Assembly (NCBI GenBank): GCA_946811695.1
Contig: OX328130.1
Coordinates: forward strand, 72,449,232-72,513,231
Origin: Gonocerus acuteangulatus
Lineage: Eukaryota > Arthropoda > Insecta > Hemiptera > Coreidae
Direction: 5' to 3'
Length of the DNA stretch: 64,000 nucleotides
In this document: positions 31,041-42,194 of the stretch, in pieces
Layout of the letters: each line of letters begins with the position of its first letter
Position numbering within the stretch: the first letter of the stretch is position 1
Program-made: the position numbers and the translations under genes
Notes under the pieces: generated by a model
Databases searched by the model: none
What the model saw: only the letters and a program-made list of their open reading frames with translations
What the model was told of the DNA's origin: nothing

Positions 31041-31200
31041 ACATTAGACCTAAACATCACTTAATTTAAGATGCCTGAAGATGAACCTAAACAGGTTCGA
31101 AACGTCGCAAATATAACTCAATGTTTTAAACAATTTTGGGGAGCAACTCCTTCTAGTTACTTCAAGAATTCATTGATCCTTTACCACCCTCAACACCAAC
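31041..31200 (+). mobile_element. Solo hammerhead-bearing end (Penelope-type terminal repeat)
   Basis: A single hammerhead (HHR10) with its downstream 'ataactcaatgttttaaac' region. No inverted partner or GIY-YIG frame is close. It may be the 3' end of a heavily truncated element. Confidence 0.6.
31072..31109 (+). ncRNA. Hammerhead ribozyme-like motif HHR10
   Basis: Stem I UGC/GCA, CUGAAGA plus U, stem II GAACC/GGUUC with loop UAAACA, GAAA, palindromic ACGU, C. Core intact. Confidence 0.83.
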
Positions 31201-32079
31201 TTACATATTCTTGAAATTATTAGCAATTAATCTACCGCCTACTGCAAAAAGAAAACAGATTATTTTTTTTTTTGTAATTCCCAAGTTAGTAGAACCCCTT
31301 GAACTCAATTCTAATTCCTAGTCTAAGCTGTTTAATGCTTAAATGTTAAGCCCATGACAGAAATCTCCTTCCCAAGGCCCTCCAACTACGAGCCTACAAA
31401 TCCCTTTGTTTACCTGTATTCATTATAAGTCGAGCCTAGAGCTCTCAAGGTTATGAAAAGGAAGGAGAAGAAATAGAAAAAAAGAAACAGACCAGACTTA
31501 TAAAACCATTTGACCTTTTCCTAAAGCAGGAACTTTTGTATAAACCGTTGCAGCCTTTTAGTTCATGTAAGCAGGTTTTATTGTTCAGGTATTAATGAGT
31601 ATTCCATGACACATCCTTCAGAGCTGGCTGGAAATAAAGAAGGAACAACTCTCAAAGGTGAAATTATCCTTTATTTTACAAAGCCTTCTCAATTTCCTTA
31701 TATCTTTTAATATGTATTATTTATTTAGTCAGCAAGGAGATTTGCTCATACTATAAATAAAATTGTGGTATTGTATTAACATAAAATTATTTCAAATCCG
31801 TAACGTCTTATTTCAAAGTATTTAAAAAGGAACATAAAAAAATTAACCTAACCAGAAAATTAAAGAACAAAATAAAAATAATAATTGAACTATTATAATA
31901 AAAAATATTAGAGGGATAGATATTTTATTAGAAGATCAAAATCAATATTGGAGGTTCTAGGGGATTTAATAATTTCATTTTAATTTCTGAACACAAACAT
32001 ACACGAACATGAAAACAAACACATACCCCCTACACTAAAATGCTCATAAACAGTTATGCTCTCTACATAAATACACACA
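31201..32079. other. Nothing recognised
   Basis: AT-rich, with no supported gene. Ends at a minisatellite. Confidence 0.5.
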
Positions 32080-32300
32080 AACACATATGCTCTCTGCAAA
32101 CATGAACACAAACACTTATGCTCTCTACAAACATGCACACAAACCCTTATGCTCTCTACAAACATGCACACAAACCCTTATGCTCTCTACAAACATGCAC
32201 ACAAACCCTTATGCTCTCTACAAACATGCACACAAACCCTTATGCTCTCTACAAACATGCACACAAACCCTTATGCTCTCTACAAACATGCACACAAACA
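32080..32300. repeat. 31-bp minisatellite, about seven units
   Basis: 'ttatgctctctacaaacatg' plus 'cacacaaaccc' repeats every 31 bp. 31 is not divisible by 3, so the same repeat is open in all three frames in turn and yields overlapping spurious frames. Confidence 0.95.
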
Positions 32301-33060
32301 CTTGAATGGATCCATGCAGAAAGAGCTACAGTCCATTTTTTTCCCAAATATGAGTTAGTGTTGGATTCGTTATCTCTGACTGTCACTACACATTTCTATG
32401 TTGAGAGGACTTTAGTCCAATACATTGTTGCCATAGAAACACAAGTAGCAAAAATATTCATTAACGGCATTGTAGCACATACCTTTCGTTTACGCCAAGG
32501 TCTTGAGGCTCCAGTGTTCCCTCCAATCCTGCCTACCCAGGAGGGAAGGTCCACGTCAAACAGAAAAACATTAAAGACATTAATAAGTTGATGCCATACG
32601 TTTTAGAAGAGCACAAGGATTTTTACTTTGAAATATATGGTTGGCCAATAACTATAAACATAGATGAAGAAGTTCAAGACGATTAAGCATTACATTACTC
32701 ATTTTAATTTTATATCATGCAAATATTTCTTACATATTGTACAATTGATAATAAACTGTTACTCAATATATCTTACAATGTGTTTTACATTATATTAGAC
32801 CTTATGTTTTGCAAGGAGGTACTTCATAGGCTGTTCCATGCAAGAAGAGGAAGGAGTCCAAGCACTATTATTATATTTTAATAATATAATGCATTTTTTA
32901 GTAGTAACCAATGTTTCATATATAACTTGTTTCAGTATGGGGAACTCAGACCAAATAAAAAAAAAAAAAAAAAAAATAGCACAATAATAAAACAAATGAA
33001 GGGTGTAGACAGTTTTTTCTCGTTTTCTCAAAACTACTTATTATGGACTGAAGCTCTTTT
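32300..33060 (+). repeat. Dispersed repeat R-E, copy 1
   Basis: Matches 42195-42825 in inverted orientation: 'ggactttagtccaatacattgttgcc' region, 'gatgaagaagttcaagacgattaagc', and the block 'gcaaggaggtacttcataggctgttc' to 'ggggaactcag'. A word close to tccatgcaagaagagcttca recurs several times within both copies. Class unknown. Confidence 0.65.
32525..32686 (+). pseudogene. C-terminal coding remnant in repeat R-E, unknown family
   Basis: An open frame ends at the stop 32684-32686 and reads KVHVKQKNIKDINKLMPYVL then EEHKDFYFEIYGWPITINID and EEVQDD. The inverted copy at about 42483-42545 ends GWPTTGNIDEEVQED followed by stop. The two C-termini differ by conservative changes and keep the same stop, which suggests that they descend from a protein-coding sequence. 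I do not recognise the family. Upstream, the frame is lost into sequence near the minisatellite. Confidence 0.5.
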
Positions 33061-33639
33061 TGCATGGATCGATTCACTTAGGTTCTCCACAAACATGCAG
33101 AAACATGCAGACTTACACGTACCCCCTGCACGGGCATGAACAAAAACACGTACCCCCTACACAAGCATGCACACATGCACGTACGCCTTATACAAACATG
33201 AAAACAATCACGTACCGTAAAATGGGGTCACAGTAGTACAGTGCGGTGAAATTGATACACACATAAACTGCTAGGATATTTTCATTTGACAGATATCAAA
33301 GGGTCGAATTTTGCACAAAGAGTGCAAAGAGACTAATATATACATATTTCTATGTCTGTTCGCTCTCAGAGAAATACATAAACAGTTAAAGGTGTGTACC
33401 AAATTCACCACGCTGTACTAATGTGACCAGATTTTACGGCACCCACTACATGCGCAGAAACACTTATGCTTTCTCTAAACGCGGACACATTTATGCTCTG
33501 TACAGACATGCACAAAAACACGTGCCACCTACACACACACAAATCATCAGCAAAAAACGGAAATTTCGGCCGCTTTTATATTAAATGATACACTCACATA
33601 AGTATATATAATTTGTCAACGGGGCTCATTTTTAGCGCG
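33061..33639. other. Low-complexity and unassigned DNA
   Basis: Contains repeated words like 'cacgtaccccctacacaagcatgcac', related in style to the 31-bp minisatellite but irregular. No coding feature. Confidence 0.45.
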
Positions 33640-33767
33640 GTTCCTCCCTCCCCCATAGGGAGGAACCCCGCTTATAAGGTTGATACAATGAAACAATCCG
33701 GAAGTGCCGACTAGAAAATTTTACGTTTCAGAACCCCTAGAAACCGAAAATAACGGTGGTTCAAATT

Positions 33768-33860
<93 letters not shown>

Positions 33861-34448
33861 CTGTTCGCTCTCTAAATAGAAGACAAATGGTCCGATTTTG
33901 ATGAAATTTGGTACAAAAATCTGTCGTCCAATTTGAAAGGTCAAGTTCGTTAACCAGCAAAATCCGCCCACTGGAAGATGGCGTTTGGGGCGAAATTCGC
34001 GCAAAAAAAATCGTAACGCTTACGTTTTTGAGTTGATAAGCTTGTAAGTACTCTTTTTATAGGCTTCTTGGGCTAGGAAAACGAATGGAACCATTTTCAA
34101 GGCGATAGCTTTAACCGTTTTCGAGAAAACTGAAAAAATAATTTTTGAATGCCGTTTTTGGTTTGGGTACTTAGAATCAAGGGATTCAGTTGAAACATTT
34201 ACTGCATGTTCTACTTTCATTAAAACTAATATGTTGAAATTTTGGTTGCGTTTGGAGTTAAGGAAGGGTTAAAATAAAATATTTTATTAACAGGCATAAA
34301 AAAGTTTTGGTAACTTTGTATACTTTCCTTAATATCTCGAAAAAGGTTGAGAATTTGGGAAACGGAAGAATACCATTAGAAAGCTTACTAAATGCTCTAC
34401 AAAAAAGGTTCTAATGAAAGTTTTGATTAGGCGATATCAATCGGAGAA
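33640..34448 (-). repeat. Dispersed repeat R-A, reverse copy
   Basis: Begins 'tttagcgcggttcctccctcc' and includes 'aaaccgaaaataacggtggttc', two (TA)n tracts (33769-33857), 'gaccgattttgatgaaatttgg'-like sequence and 'ggtcaagttcgttaacc', matching 53808-54643 reversed. 'ccgattttgatgaaatttgg' is a phrase often seen near Helitron 5' ends in arthropods, but the assignment is uncertain. Confidence 0.65.
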
Positions 34449-34555
34449 ATACCGTATGAAATGTCAGTTTTGGATTTGTCGATTTCCTTCAAATGTCTTG
34501 AAACTGTCGAGGCTCCTACTCCGAGTTCTTTGGCATATTCCCTAGTGTTTTTAAT
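34449..34555 (-). repeat. Single diverged monomer of the mariner A satellite
   Basis: Plus strand reads 'accgtatgaaatgtcagttttgg' then 'atttccttcaaatgtcttgaaac' and 'ccgagttctttggcatattcccta', the reverse complement of the 112-bp unit at 29064-29845 with a few changes. It is fused directly to the end of R-A at 34448 and shares the same HTH-to-terminal-repeat junction. Confidence 0.82.
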
Positions 34556-35640
34556 TGCTTATAGTAGTCAAATGTATTTGTCAATGAAACAGGATACGTA
34601 TAATTAGAATCAATATTTTGTTTGTTAGAATTCGAAGATGCCGTATGAATATCTAGATGTGACAGTACTGGTGTTGATTTCGTTCTTTAGAATTATTCTT
34701 GGTATTCCCTATTTTCATCTGTTACCCATAGTTTTTTATTGTTAGTAGGTTTTTCTTATTGATTATAGAATATTAATCTATTTGGCTATAAAACAGGATA
34801 CGTAAAATTAGTGACAATATTTCGGAGATTTCTGAGCGAAATACGTTTAAGATTTTCTACCACCACGAACGGCTTTTTTCCTCTATTTTTATCCACTAGA
34901 TAGGCTTTATTTTGCATATTATTCTATATAAGTTTTATTCAGCAGGGGATTCTGATGAAATGTCGTGTTTTTGCTGTGGATTTTAAATACGATGTATCTA
35001 AGATTGGATAACATTAGCGAGTCTACATAATTAAGAACCGACGACGGAGGATTACTTCTTGCTATGATTTAGTCTAAATATGTATATTAAGTCCTAAATC
35101 CAATCCTCCTAAAGTTCAATGCCCGTAGAAACCAGGGGGCCGCAGGAAATTTACCTGCTAAGAGTTAATCCTCAAGAGCTGTAAATATACCCCAGGTATC
35201 TGCCGACACAAATACAAAGCCTAGGCGGAGAGCACCCCAAAAACTCAGATCCAAACATAAGGTTATATACTAAATATTGATAAAGACTACTTAGTTGTAA
35301 ACCGATTCATCAATTAGCAATCAATAGTTTTCAACAAAGGTTATATACTAAATATTGATAAAAAGTATTTAATTAGAAAAAAAAACAATATTCCACAAGA
35401 CTTGTTTTTGGTCCATTTGTGTCTACTCCATAGACTTAATTAGGTATATTATTCTATTGTAGTTGGGCAACTAAACTTTGTTTTATTTTGTTAAATAAAG
35501 TTTTTTTTCTTGATTTGTTATTCGTCAAGACTTTTATTTGTCCTTGTGTATTTACTAGATAGGTTTTATTCAACATATTATTCTATATAGGCTATATTAG
35601 GCTGGGTATTCTACTCAATCTTGTGTACTTCTTCTTGATC
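34556..35640. other. Unassigned, with R-D-like traces
   Basis: 'caaatgtatttgtcaatgaaacaggatacg' occurs near 34570 and in diverged form near 34780, related to R-D. 'ggttatatactaaatattgataaa' is repeated at 35261 and 35339. No gene recognised. Confidence 0.45.
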
Positions 35641-35648
35641 CTTCTGTA

Positions 35649-35901
35649 CATGGGCGTATATAAAAACAATTTCGGGGGGGGGGCTGAGACCATTTCCAGG
35701 GTATGGAATACTAAATATTTAGAGCTTGGAATAGTTTTAGGCAACTAAAACGCTATTACACGTAAAATAAAATATGTTTTATGAACTAAGTGATCTTATT
35801 TAATTTATTTTTAAGGGTTTTACGAGAAGTTTTTATCATCAATTCAAAATTTCGGGAGGGGCTGCTGTCCCCTCAGCCCCCCCCCCTCATATACGCCCAT
35901 G
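35649..35901. mobile_element. hAT-like MITE, family CATGGGCG, copy 2
   Basis: Ends CATGGGCGTATATA and TATATACGCCCATG-like, with perfect 8-bp duplication cttctgta at 35641-35648 and 35902-35909. G-rich and C-rich tracts lie just inside the ends, with 'ggcaactaaaacgctattacacg' in the body as in copy 3. Confidence 0.87.
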
Positions 35902-36120
35902 CTTCTGTATCCTCTAGAAAGGCTTTATTAGGCATATTTTGTTTTGATTTATAGAGCTTTGCTTTAGAATGAGAGCCAGATTCTGTAATTTCCGCTTCTG
36001 TGTAAAAGTTAGCTACTGTCGGTGTCCCTGACGCCTTAATATCACTTTTATTCGAGATGTTCGAGAGGATTTTGACAATTTTCACAAGATATATAAAAAA
36101 AATAAGTTTATTTTTTTTTC

Positions 36121-36205
36121 TAAGCTTATCAAATGGCACTAGGGACATGAACGGAACCGCGCTAAGATGCTGCAGTTCCTGCGAGTCGGACTTTTTTTGG
36201 TATCT
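36121..36205 (-). repeat. End of dispersed repeat R-C
   Basis: On the minus strand AAAAAAAGTCCGACTCGCAGG is followed by 'aactgcagcatcttagcgcgg', matching 51921 onward. Further R-C-like words occur at 36655-36715. Confidence 0.55.
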
Positions 36206-36422
36206 AGTAGGTATCGATGAATATTGAAGAAAATTAAACATTCTTTGATGAGTGAAACCACAATAACTAAATTCCTTCGGTCAGTACTAATGAAGATAAA
36301 CAACAACAGAAATAAATACCAAAACAACTATCCAAGGAGATCAACATCCATTGTCCATCCAATTATATTTGATAATATAGATTCTTGTATTCGTAAGAGC
36401 CTTCATATTTACACAAAAATAG

Positions 36423-36479
<57 letters not shown>

Positions 36480-37144
36480 TATGTACTCCCCTGAATCCCT
36501 AATGCGTACTGAAACATGTTCAGAATAAAAAAGTCAGTCCACCAGAATTAGCCTGAACTAAACACAGTCCACAAAAAGGTGACTACAATAAAATGCCTAA
36601 AAACAATAAAAAGCCTTGGTAATTTATAATAAATAAATAAAATAAAAATGAGAAACGCAGGAACCGTGTCATCTCAGCGCGCTTTCAAAATAATCTTATT
36701 CCTAGTGTCATTTGGGAAGGTTGGAATAAATGTAGGTAAATCGTGAACATTTAATCACCTTCTCCAAATACAATATGAAATGAATATGAAAACTGAGTAT
36801 CCCAACCGAAAAAAAAAAAAAAAAAAAATTAACGTTGAAAAAAAGAGGCCAAATTCCAGTCCTTATTATTATAAGTTACTAATGTAATATTATTTTCCTT
36901 TATTCATGCACCAATTCCTTACCTATAATTAATCATATTATCATATGTTCATTACCACTATAGTATCAAATATGTTTTTATTTGTTTTCTTACTATGGAA
37001 TCGCCAATGATCCTACAGAATAGACATTATTTAAAACAATGTAGGTGCTGGCGTAAAAATATGATAAAATATTAATCGCCACTAAATCCTGATCCTAATC
37101 CTAATCCTACAGGATAGAGGCAAAATGAAAAAAATAAATAATAA
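36206..37144. other. Unassigned, with a 53-base A run at 36425-36477
   Basis: The A run and nearby 'gaacggaacc' words suggest decayed retroposon and R-C debris. A second A run is at 36809-36829. No gene recognised. Confidence 0.5.
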
Positions 37145-37770
37145 CAACAAGTACAAAACGGGCAACCCCCCTTGGAGCGGAGTCAAGTACAAAACGGGCA
37201 CCCCCCTCTTGGAGCGGAGTCAAGTACAAAACGGGCACCCCCCCTTGGAGCGGAGTCAAGTACAAAACGGGCACCCCTCCCTCTTGGAGCGGAGTCAAGT
37301 ACAAAACGGGCACCCCCCCCCCTCTTGGAGCGGAGTCAAGTACAAAACGGGCACCCCCCCCCCTCTTGGAGCGGAGTCAAGTACAAAACGGGCACCCCCC
37401 CCCCCTCTTGGAGCGGAGTCAAGTACAAAACGGGCACCCCCCCCCCTTGGAGCGGAGTCAAGTACAAAACGGGCACCTCCCCCCCTTGGAGCGGAGTCAA
37501 GTACAAAACGGGCACCCCCCCCCCCCTTGGAGCGGAGTCAAGTACAAAACGGGCACCTCCCCCCCTTGGAGCGGAGTCAAGTACAAAACGGGCGCCTCCC
37601 CCCCTTGGAGCGGAGTCAAGTACAAAACGGGCCCCCCCCTTGGAGCGGAGTCAAGTACAAAACGGGCGCCTCCCCCCCTTGGAGCGGAGTCAAGTACAAA
37701 ACGGGCCCCCCCCCTTGGAGCGGAGTCAAGTACAAAACGGGCGCCTCCCCCCCTTGGAGCGGAATCAAAT
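37145..37770. repeat. Minisatellite of 36-42 bp with variable poly-C, about 16 units
   Basis: Unit 'agtacaaaacgggc' + C tract + 'ttggagcggagtca'. The C tract varies from 5 to about 11 bases, with interrupting T (cacctcccccc, gcgcctccccccc). Because unit length changes, all three forward frames stay open for over 160 codons; these are not genes. The regularly spaced C/G runs could fold as i-motif or G-quadruplex. Confidence 0.95.
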
Positions 37771-37929
37771 ACAACTTTTCAGGATTTTTCGATATTTGCC
37801 TTTAACAAAACCCTAATGTCCATCATCCTGCAAAATTTCAAGACTAGCTTTTTGGGAAGTGCCTAATAATTTTGATGAGTGAATTCCGGTGTTTCATCAC
37901 CTGTATCTCAGAAACGCTTTAATGTAATT

Positions 37930-39455
37930 TTTTTTTTTTATTTTACTTTAAGAGCTGCACAGCAATGGTGATCTGCCCTAAAAGAATTTACATAAAATAA
38001 TAAATTATAAGCTAAGGATCAGTAACAAAATTAAAGGTTATGGAAAATGAAATGAAGAAAAGAATAATAATAAAGAAATATATAAGGAATTAATAAAATA
38101 AATAAAAACAGAATTAAACGTATAATTTTAACGGTAATAATAAATAGTAATCATAATGATATTTTTGGAGTTGATATCTCAGGTATATTATCCTGAAATA
38201 AGAAACTTTGAATTGGGAGTTATGTGTGGTATAATTATGTTTTATTATATGTCTTTGTCGTCTTTAAGTATGTCAGTATGGTATCAATGTGGGGGCTCCT
38301 ATCGGATAACAGTTCGAGGCTTCGAGGAATCTCTAAGTTCTCTCTTTTAAGGCAGTCTGTTGGTAAGTGTTTTACAGTTAAAGGTACGTTGCATGCCTCA
38401 CATTGTGGTTTGTCTTGTCTTGTGAAGAGGTACGAATGGGTGAGTCGTGTATGTCCGATTCTAAGTCGTGTTAGTATTACTTCGTCGCGTCTTGTCCTTA
38501 GTTCACCTGACGAGTATGGTTGTATACTGCACTTTACTTCCCTGAGGTTGTTATCTTGTGTGCAGTACCACGTTGCTTGCCATCTATTCAGTATAGTGTG
38601 TGTTATTTTTGTTTGTAAGTCTTGTGATGTAAGTACTGGCCATGTGGTCGGCTAGTTGTTGGAGCAAGTTTTGCCTGTTCGTCTGCTTTTGAAGTCTCTC
38701 CAAGGTTCTAATCACCAGGAACCCACACCATTGTTACCATTGTGTGTGAGTCTTTTAGTCTTGATACTTCTTGTAAAATTTGAACGAGGATAGGGTTGGT
38801 GGTGTAGATGTTCTTTAAGGAGAGTAAAAAACTTAAGGAGTCTGTACACAGTATTATGTCGGGTATTGTAGTCTGTACGTTGGATAGGCCCAAAAGTATG
38901 CCGTGCAGCTCTGCTGTATATATACTTGCATCTACTGAGAGGCTGATGTTGTATATACTTTCTCCTAAAACAGCAGCTGCACCCACACCACTTGCTGTTT
39001 TGGACCCATCCGTGTATATTATTGGAAATAAAAAAAAAAAAATAATAAAAAAAAAAAAAAATCAGTCCCGTAATGGCCACGAGGGCCCTGAGGGGCAGAT
39101 ACCATAGAGGTATCTGATTCATGACCATACGGCACACTAGGGAGATAGTGTGGTCAGTACTACGCTCCGGCCGCCTGATTTTCCCCTTGGCTGCTTCGAA
39201 TGCTAAAGTCATTAGCACCAACTAAGGTACCCATTATTAAATTAATTAAAGGCTGGGTTGGCCTAGGCTCGGTTAGGGAGGCCAAATTCAACCGGTGAAC
39301 GAAGACACTAGAAGAAAAAATCTTTAGTGCTTGCTCGGGATTTGAACTCAGGCCTCCAGCTTATTAGTCCAGTGCTCTACCACTGAGCTAACCTCGCCCC
39401 CATTGGAAATAATAATGTAGAATTATGTAACTTTCCAATTTTACTCACATTTTAA
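37930..39455 (-). pseudogene. 5'-truncated LINE (RNase H and zinc finger), reverse strand, split by a SINE
   Basis: On the minus strand, just right of the SINE, KIGKLHNSTLLFP leads across the insertion into IIYTDGSKTASGVGAAAVLG, then YTAELHGILLGLSN, CTDSLSFLLSL and WVPGD near 38710, where the frame is lost. Lower down, about 38430-38360, CEACNVPLTVKHLPTDC gives the terminal CCHC-like finger. The 3' end is A-rich near 37930. Same family as 43270-48755 but diverged. Confidence 0.82.
39032..39401 (-). mobile_element. tRNA-derived SINE1, most complete copy
   Basis: Flanked by an 11-bp duplication attggaaataa (39021-39031 and 39402-39412), which proves insertion into the LINE fragment. The minus strand begins gggggcgaggttagctcag, with box A-like TAGCTCAGTGG and box B-like gagttcaaatcccg, then a body of about 290 bp. 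It ends '...acgggactgatttttt', with a T-rich tail on the SINE strand (A-rich on the plus strand at 39032-39061). Confidence 0.88.
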
Positions 39456-39966
39456 TCCCCGTGTAAAATTTCATAAGTTTATCTTTAACTAGTTTACAGT
39501 TATGAGAGGGTAAATATCGGCTCTAATACTTTGTGAAATATACACTAAGTGTGTGTAGTCCGGAACTTTGACTGACGCACTTCCTTGTGAATAGATTTAG
39601 GCTCCATTATGCACAGAAAACATACAGTAGCGGTTATTACTGAATCAACCTCTTCGAAATACATTCAGAAAGCTCTAATAAACACTTTCCATAAATAATT
39701 TTAAATGAGAACATTTTTAAGGTCATAAACGTTTTTTTAAAGTGGAAACAACTAGAATTTTCTGAAATATCTCTAAACTCCCATATGATATAGATTTCCA
39801 TATCTTTGTACAAAAGAAAGAGACATTTGCTAGTAGAAACTGAACATGCTCACGGCGCCAAGAAGAGAAAGTACCAATGCTGACTGCAGCAACGGGTTTT
39901 CGAGCCACTCAGAATTTCGCTTACGCTATAGCCACCCATGCTTATCCATCATACTAGTATGAAGGG
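39456..39966. other. Nothing recognised
   Basis: Unassigned AT-rich DNA. Confidence 0.5.
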
Positions 39967-39989
39967 GCATATATATATATATATATATA

Positions 39990-40036
<47 letters not shown>

Positions 40037-40066
40037 ATATATATCCCAGAGGGTGAAACAAAATTC

Positions 40067-40102
40067 TAGGCCTTTCAACACAAATGTGCCATCATCAGGT
40101 GC
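40067..40102 (-). ncRNA. Hammerhead-like motif HHR11, stem I damaged
   Basis: CUGAUGA plus U, stem II GGCAC/GUGUU, GAAA, palindromic AGGCCU, A. A deletion just after the cleavage base removes the partner of stem I GCAC, so this copy is probably weak or inactive. Confidence 0.75.
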
Positions 40103-40467
40103 TAACAACAAATAAAAAGATGCATTAATATTGTTTGACTCCTTAATAACAATTAATATTGTTTGACTGTTGTTGGACAGTAATTAGTCTAATTAATAGT
40201 TAGAATTTATAAAGCAAACCGTGAAAGTATAGATTGGAACATAATGTTATAATTAATAGTTAGAATATATGAACCAAACAGTATATATTCTAACTATTAA
40301 TTATAAATTATTAATTAATTATTAATTATGTTCCAATCTATACTTTCACCGTTTGCTTTATAAATTCTTACTATTAATTAGACTAATTACTGTCCAACAA
40401 CAGTCAAACAATATTAATTGTTATTAAGGAGTCAAACAATATTAATGCAAGTTTTTATTTGGTGTTA

Positions 40468-40507
40468 GCACCTGATGATGGCACATTTGTGTTGAAAGGC
40501 CTAGTGC
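40468..40507 (+). ncRNA. Hammerhead ribozyme-like motif HHR12
   Basis: Stem I GCAC/GUGC, CUGAUGA plus U, stem II GGCAC/GUGUU with loop AUUU, GAAA, palindromic AGGCCU, A as cleavage base, then 'aaaataaag'. Core intact. Confidence 0.85.
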
Positions 40508-40560
40508 AAAATAAAGAAAATTTGTCGGAAGACTGAATTTTGTTTCACCCTCTGGAATTA

Positions 40561-40932
40561 AGCAACCCCACTATCGGAAAACATCAATAAAATATATATA
40601 TATATATGAACTGTAAGCTGCAGGGACTAACTGTAAGGTGAACCACAAATACAGAGATAGAATTAAGGAGAGAGATTAAAAGCATGAAGTAAAAGCCGAC
40701 GGCCATCTATGGGCAATTAAAGATAATCCGTGAGGATAAATGACTTTCTTTCCAAGTGGAGACGTGTAATTATGATTTCTCCGATGCTGACTTTGAAGTA
40801 TTTAGACAGCTGATGTTGCAACCAAGGTCGAACGCATCCCGTCTTCCTAGTCACTCAAGGATATCAACTGTGTATATATATACATCATAAGGAGTCATTA
40901 ATGCAACACGGATAACATTCAAACACTTATGG
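40561..40932. other. Nothing recognised
   Basis: Spacer with a short TA run at 40591-40607; no supported feature. Confidence 0.5.
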
Positions 40933-40940
40933 GTTACATG

Positions 40941-41349
40941 CAGGGCCGCCACATGGGGGGGACGGCCGGGTACAGTTGTCCGAGGCCCGGGCCTCACTAA
41001 TTGGAAAAAATGTATAGGTTATGAGCATCTAAAAAAAATTGAATTTAGAAATATAGCCTATATTTATTTAAATTGGATCCATATTTTTTTAATGTATATA
41101 AACGAAAAAACAAGTGCAGTCCCAGAATAGTATATTTCATTACGAGTCGTAATAAAACTAAAATTACCGAAAGTGACCTTTGCTGCACCTATTGACTTCT
41201 TTTATTCTCATTTCGCGCTAAACTCAAGATGAAAATAATTTTAAAATGTCTAATGTCCTTTAGCGAAGAACTGGAATTTTCAGCCTGGCTCTGGGAAGTT
41301 GGGGCCCGTGATCTGGTCCTGGGCCCGGCTCTGAGATGTGGCGGCCCTG
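40941..41349. mobile_element. hAT-like MITE, family CAGGGCCGCC
   Basis: Ends CAGGGCCGCCACATG and its near complement ATGTGGCGGCCCTG. Flanks gttacatg (40933-40940) and attacatg (41350-41357) match at 7 of 8 positions. The interior has 'gaggcccgggcctcac' and 'gggcccggctctg' near the two ends and an AT-rich non-coding middle. Confidence 0.83.
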
Positions 41350-41435
41350 ATTACATGTAGGTACCAAAATATGGTTTGTACAGAAGGAAGATCTATAATT
41401 GCTGTTCGGTATTTTCACAGTGTTTTATTAAGAAA

Positions 41436-42097
41436 CTAGCTGTTCCATGCTACACCTACTTTCTGCCTATGACTCTCCCCGTATCAAGATCTACCTGTAT
41501 ACTAGCTGTTACCCAGTGTGCCATGCTACACCTACTTTCTGCCTATGACTCTCCCCGTATCAAGATCTACCTGTATACCCAGTTACGTCAAAATCGTTCA
41601 AACGCTGTGCATCTGTTTATATCGGTCAACTAATTCATATAACAGCCGACAGAGGCCAGCACCACAGCATGCGAGTAGATAGCTCTTATCAAAAAAAGGC
41701 CAGCGCTTCTTAGTTAGACAGTGACTGTTGATATAAAATTGAAATAAACTGCATTACCTACGTGATTATATAATCATGTAAAGTCATCAATGAGTTCGAG
41801 TTATTCTAATTATCAAGAACATCAACAAATAAATTTGAGACATTATTCAAAATGGCCGTCGATTCAAAATAGCCGTCAGAATCTGAATTGTGCAGTGTAG
41901 CCAATTTTTCTTCAACCAAACTTTAACCTTTTGACCAAATTTGACTATTTTGACCAAGCCTAAGAGATTTCCCGTATCAAGACCTATCTGTGCACCAAGT
42001 TTGGTCAAAATCGGTCAAACGGTGTAGATTTGTATAAGGAACAAGCAGACAAACGGACAAACCTACAGACACGTGATTTATATAAATATATATAGAT
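41436..42097 (-). mobile_element. Non-autonomous Helitron HelN1, copy with two tandem 3' ends
   Basis: Minus strand: starts TC TATATATATTTATATAAATC at 42097, preceded by A, followed by 'cacgtgtctg' and 'gtttgtccgtttgtctgc'. It ends with two copies of the 76-bp terminal unit, each with a hairpin (ggtgtagcatggcacac or similar) and CTAG, at 41501-41504 and 41436-41439. T follows on that strand. No coding. A related copy with one end is at 16423 and one with about fifteen at 49210. Confidence 0.83.
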
Positions 42098-42194
42098 TAG
42101 CAAAGGGAGTACTTTTTGTGTTATTTCTTGGAACAAAGGCGTATGTTTTTACCTCATAAGGGAATCCTACATTTTAAGGAACCTGATTGACCAT

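Larger units (their letters stand above)
39967..40560. mobile_element. Hammerhead foldback element FB5
   Basis: Arms of about 230-260 bp (40046-40290 and 40310-40555) are reverse complements, meeting in an AT-rich centre ('ttctaactattaattataaatt'). HHR11 (minus) lies in the left arm and HHR12 (plus) in the right, facing out. Outer sequence is 'cagagggtgaaacaaaatt' and its complement. About 30 bp downstream of the left ribozyme are deleted relative to the right arm. (TA)n at 39967-40044 abuts the left end. Confidence 0.85.

Noticed and set aside
37125..37866. Three overlapping frames of 166-226 codons, proline/serine rich
   Set aside because: All come from the variable-length minisatellite, which keeps every frame open. 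No flanking gene structure.
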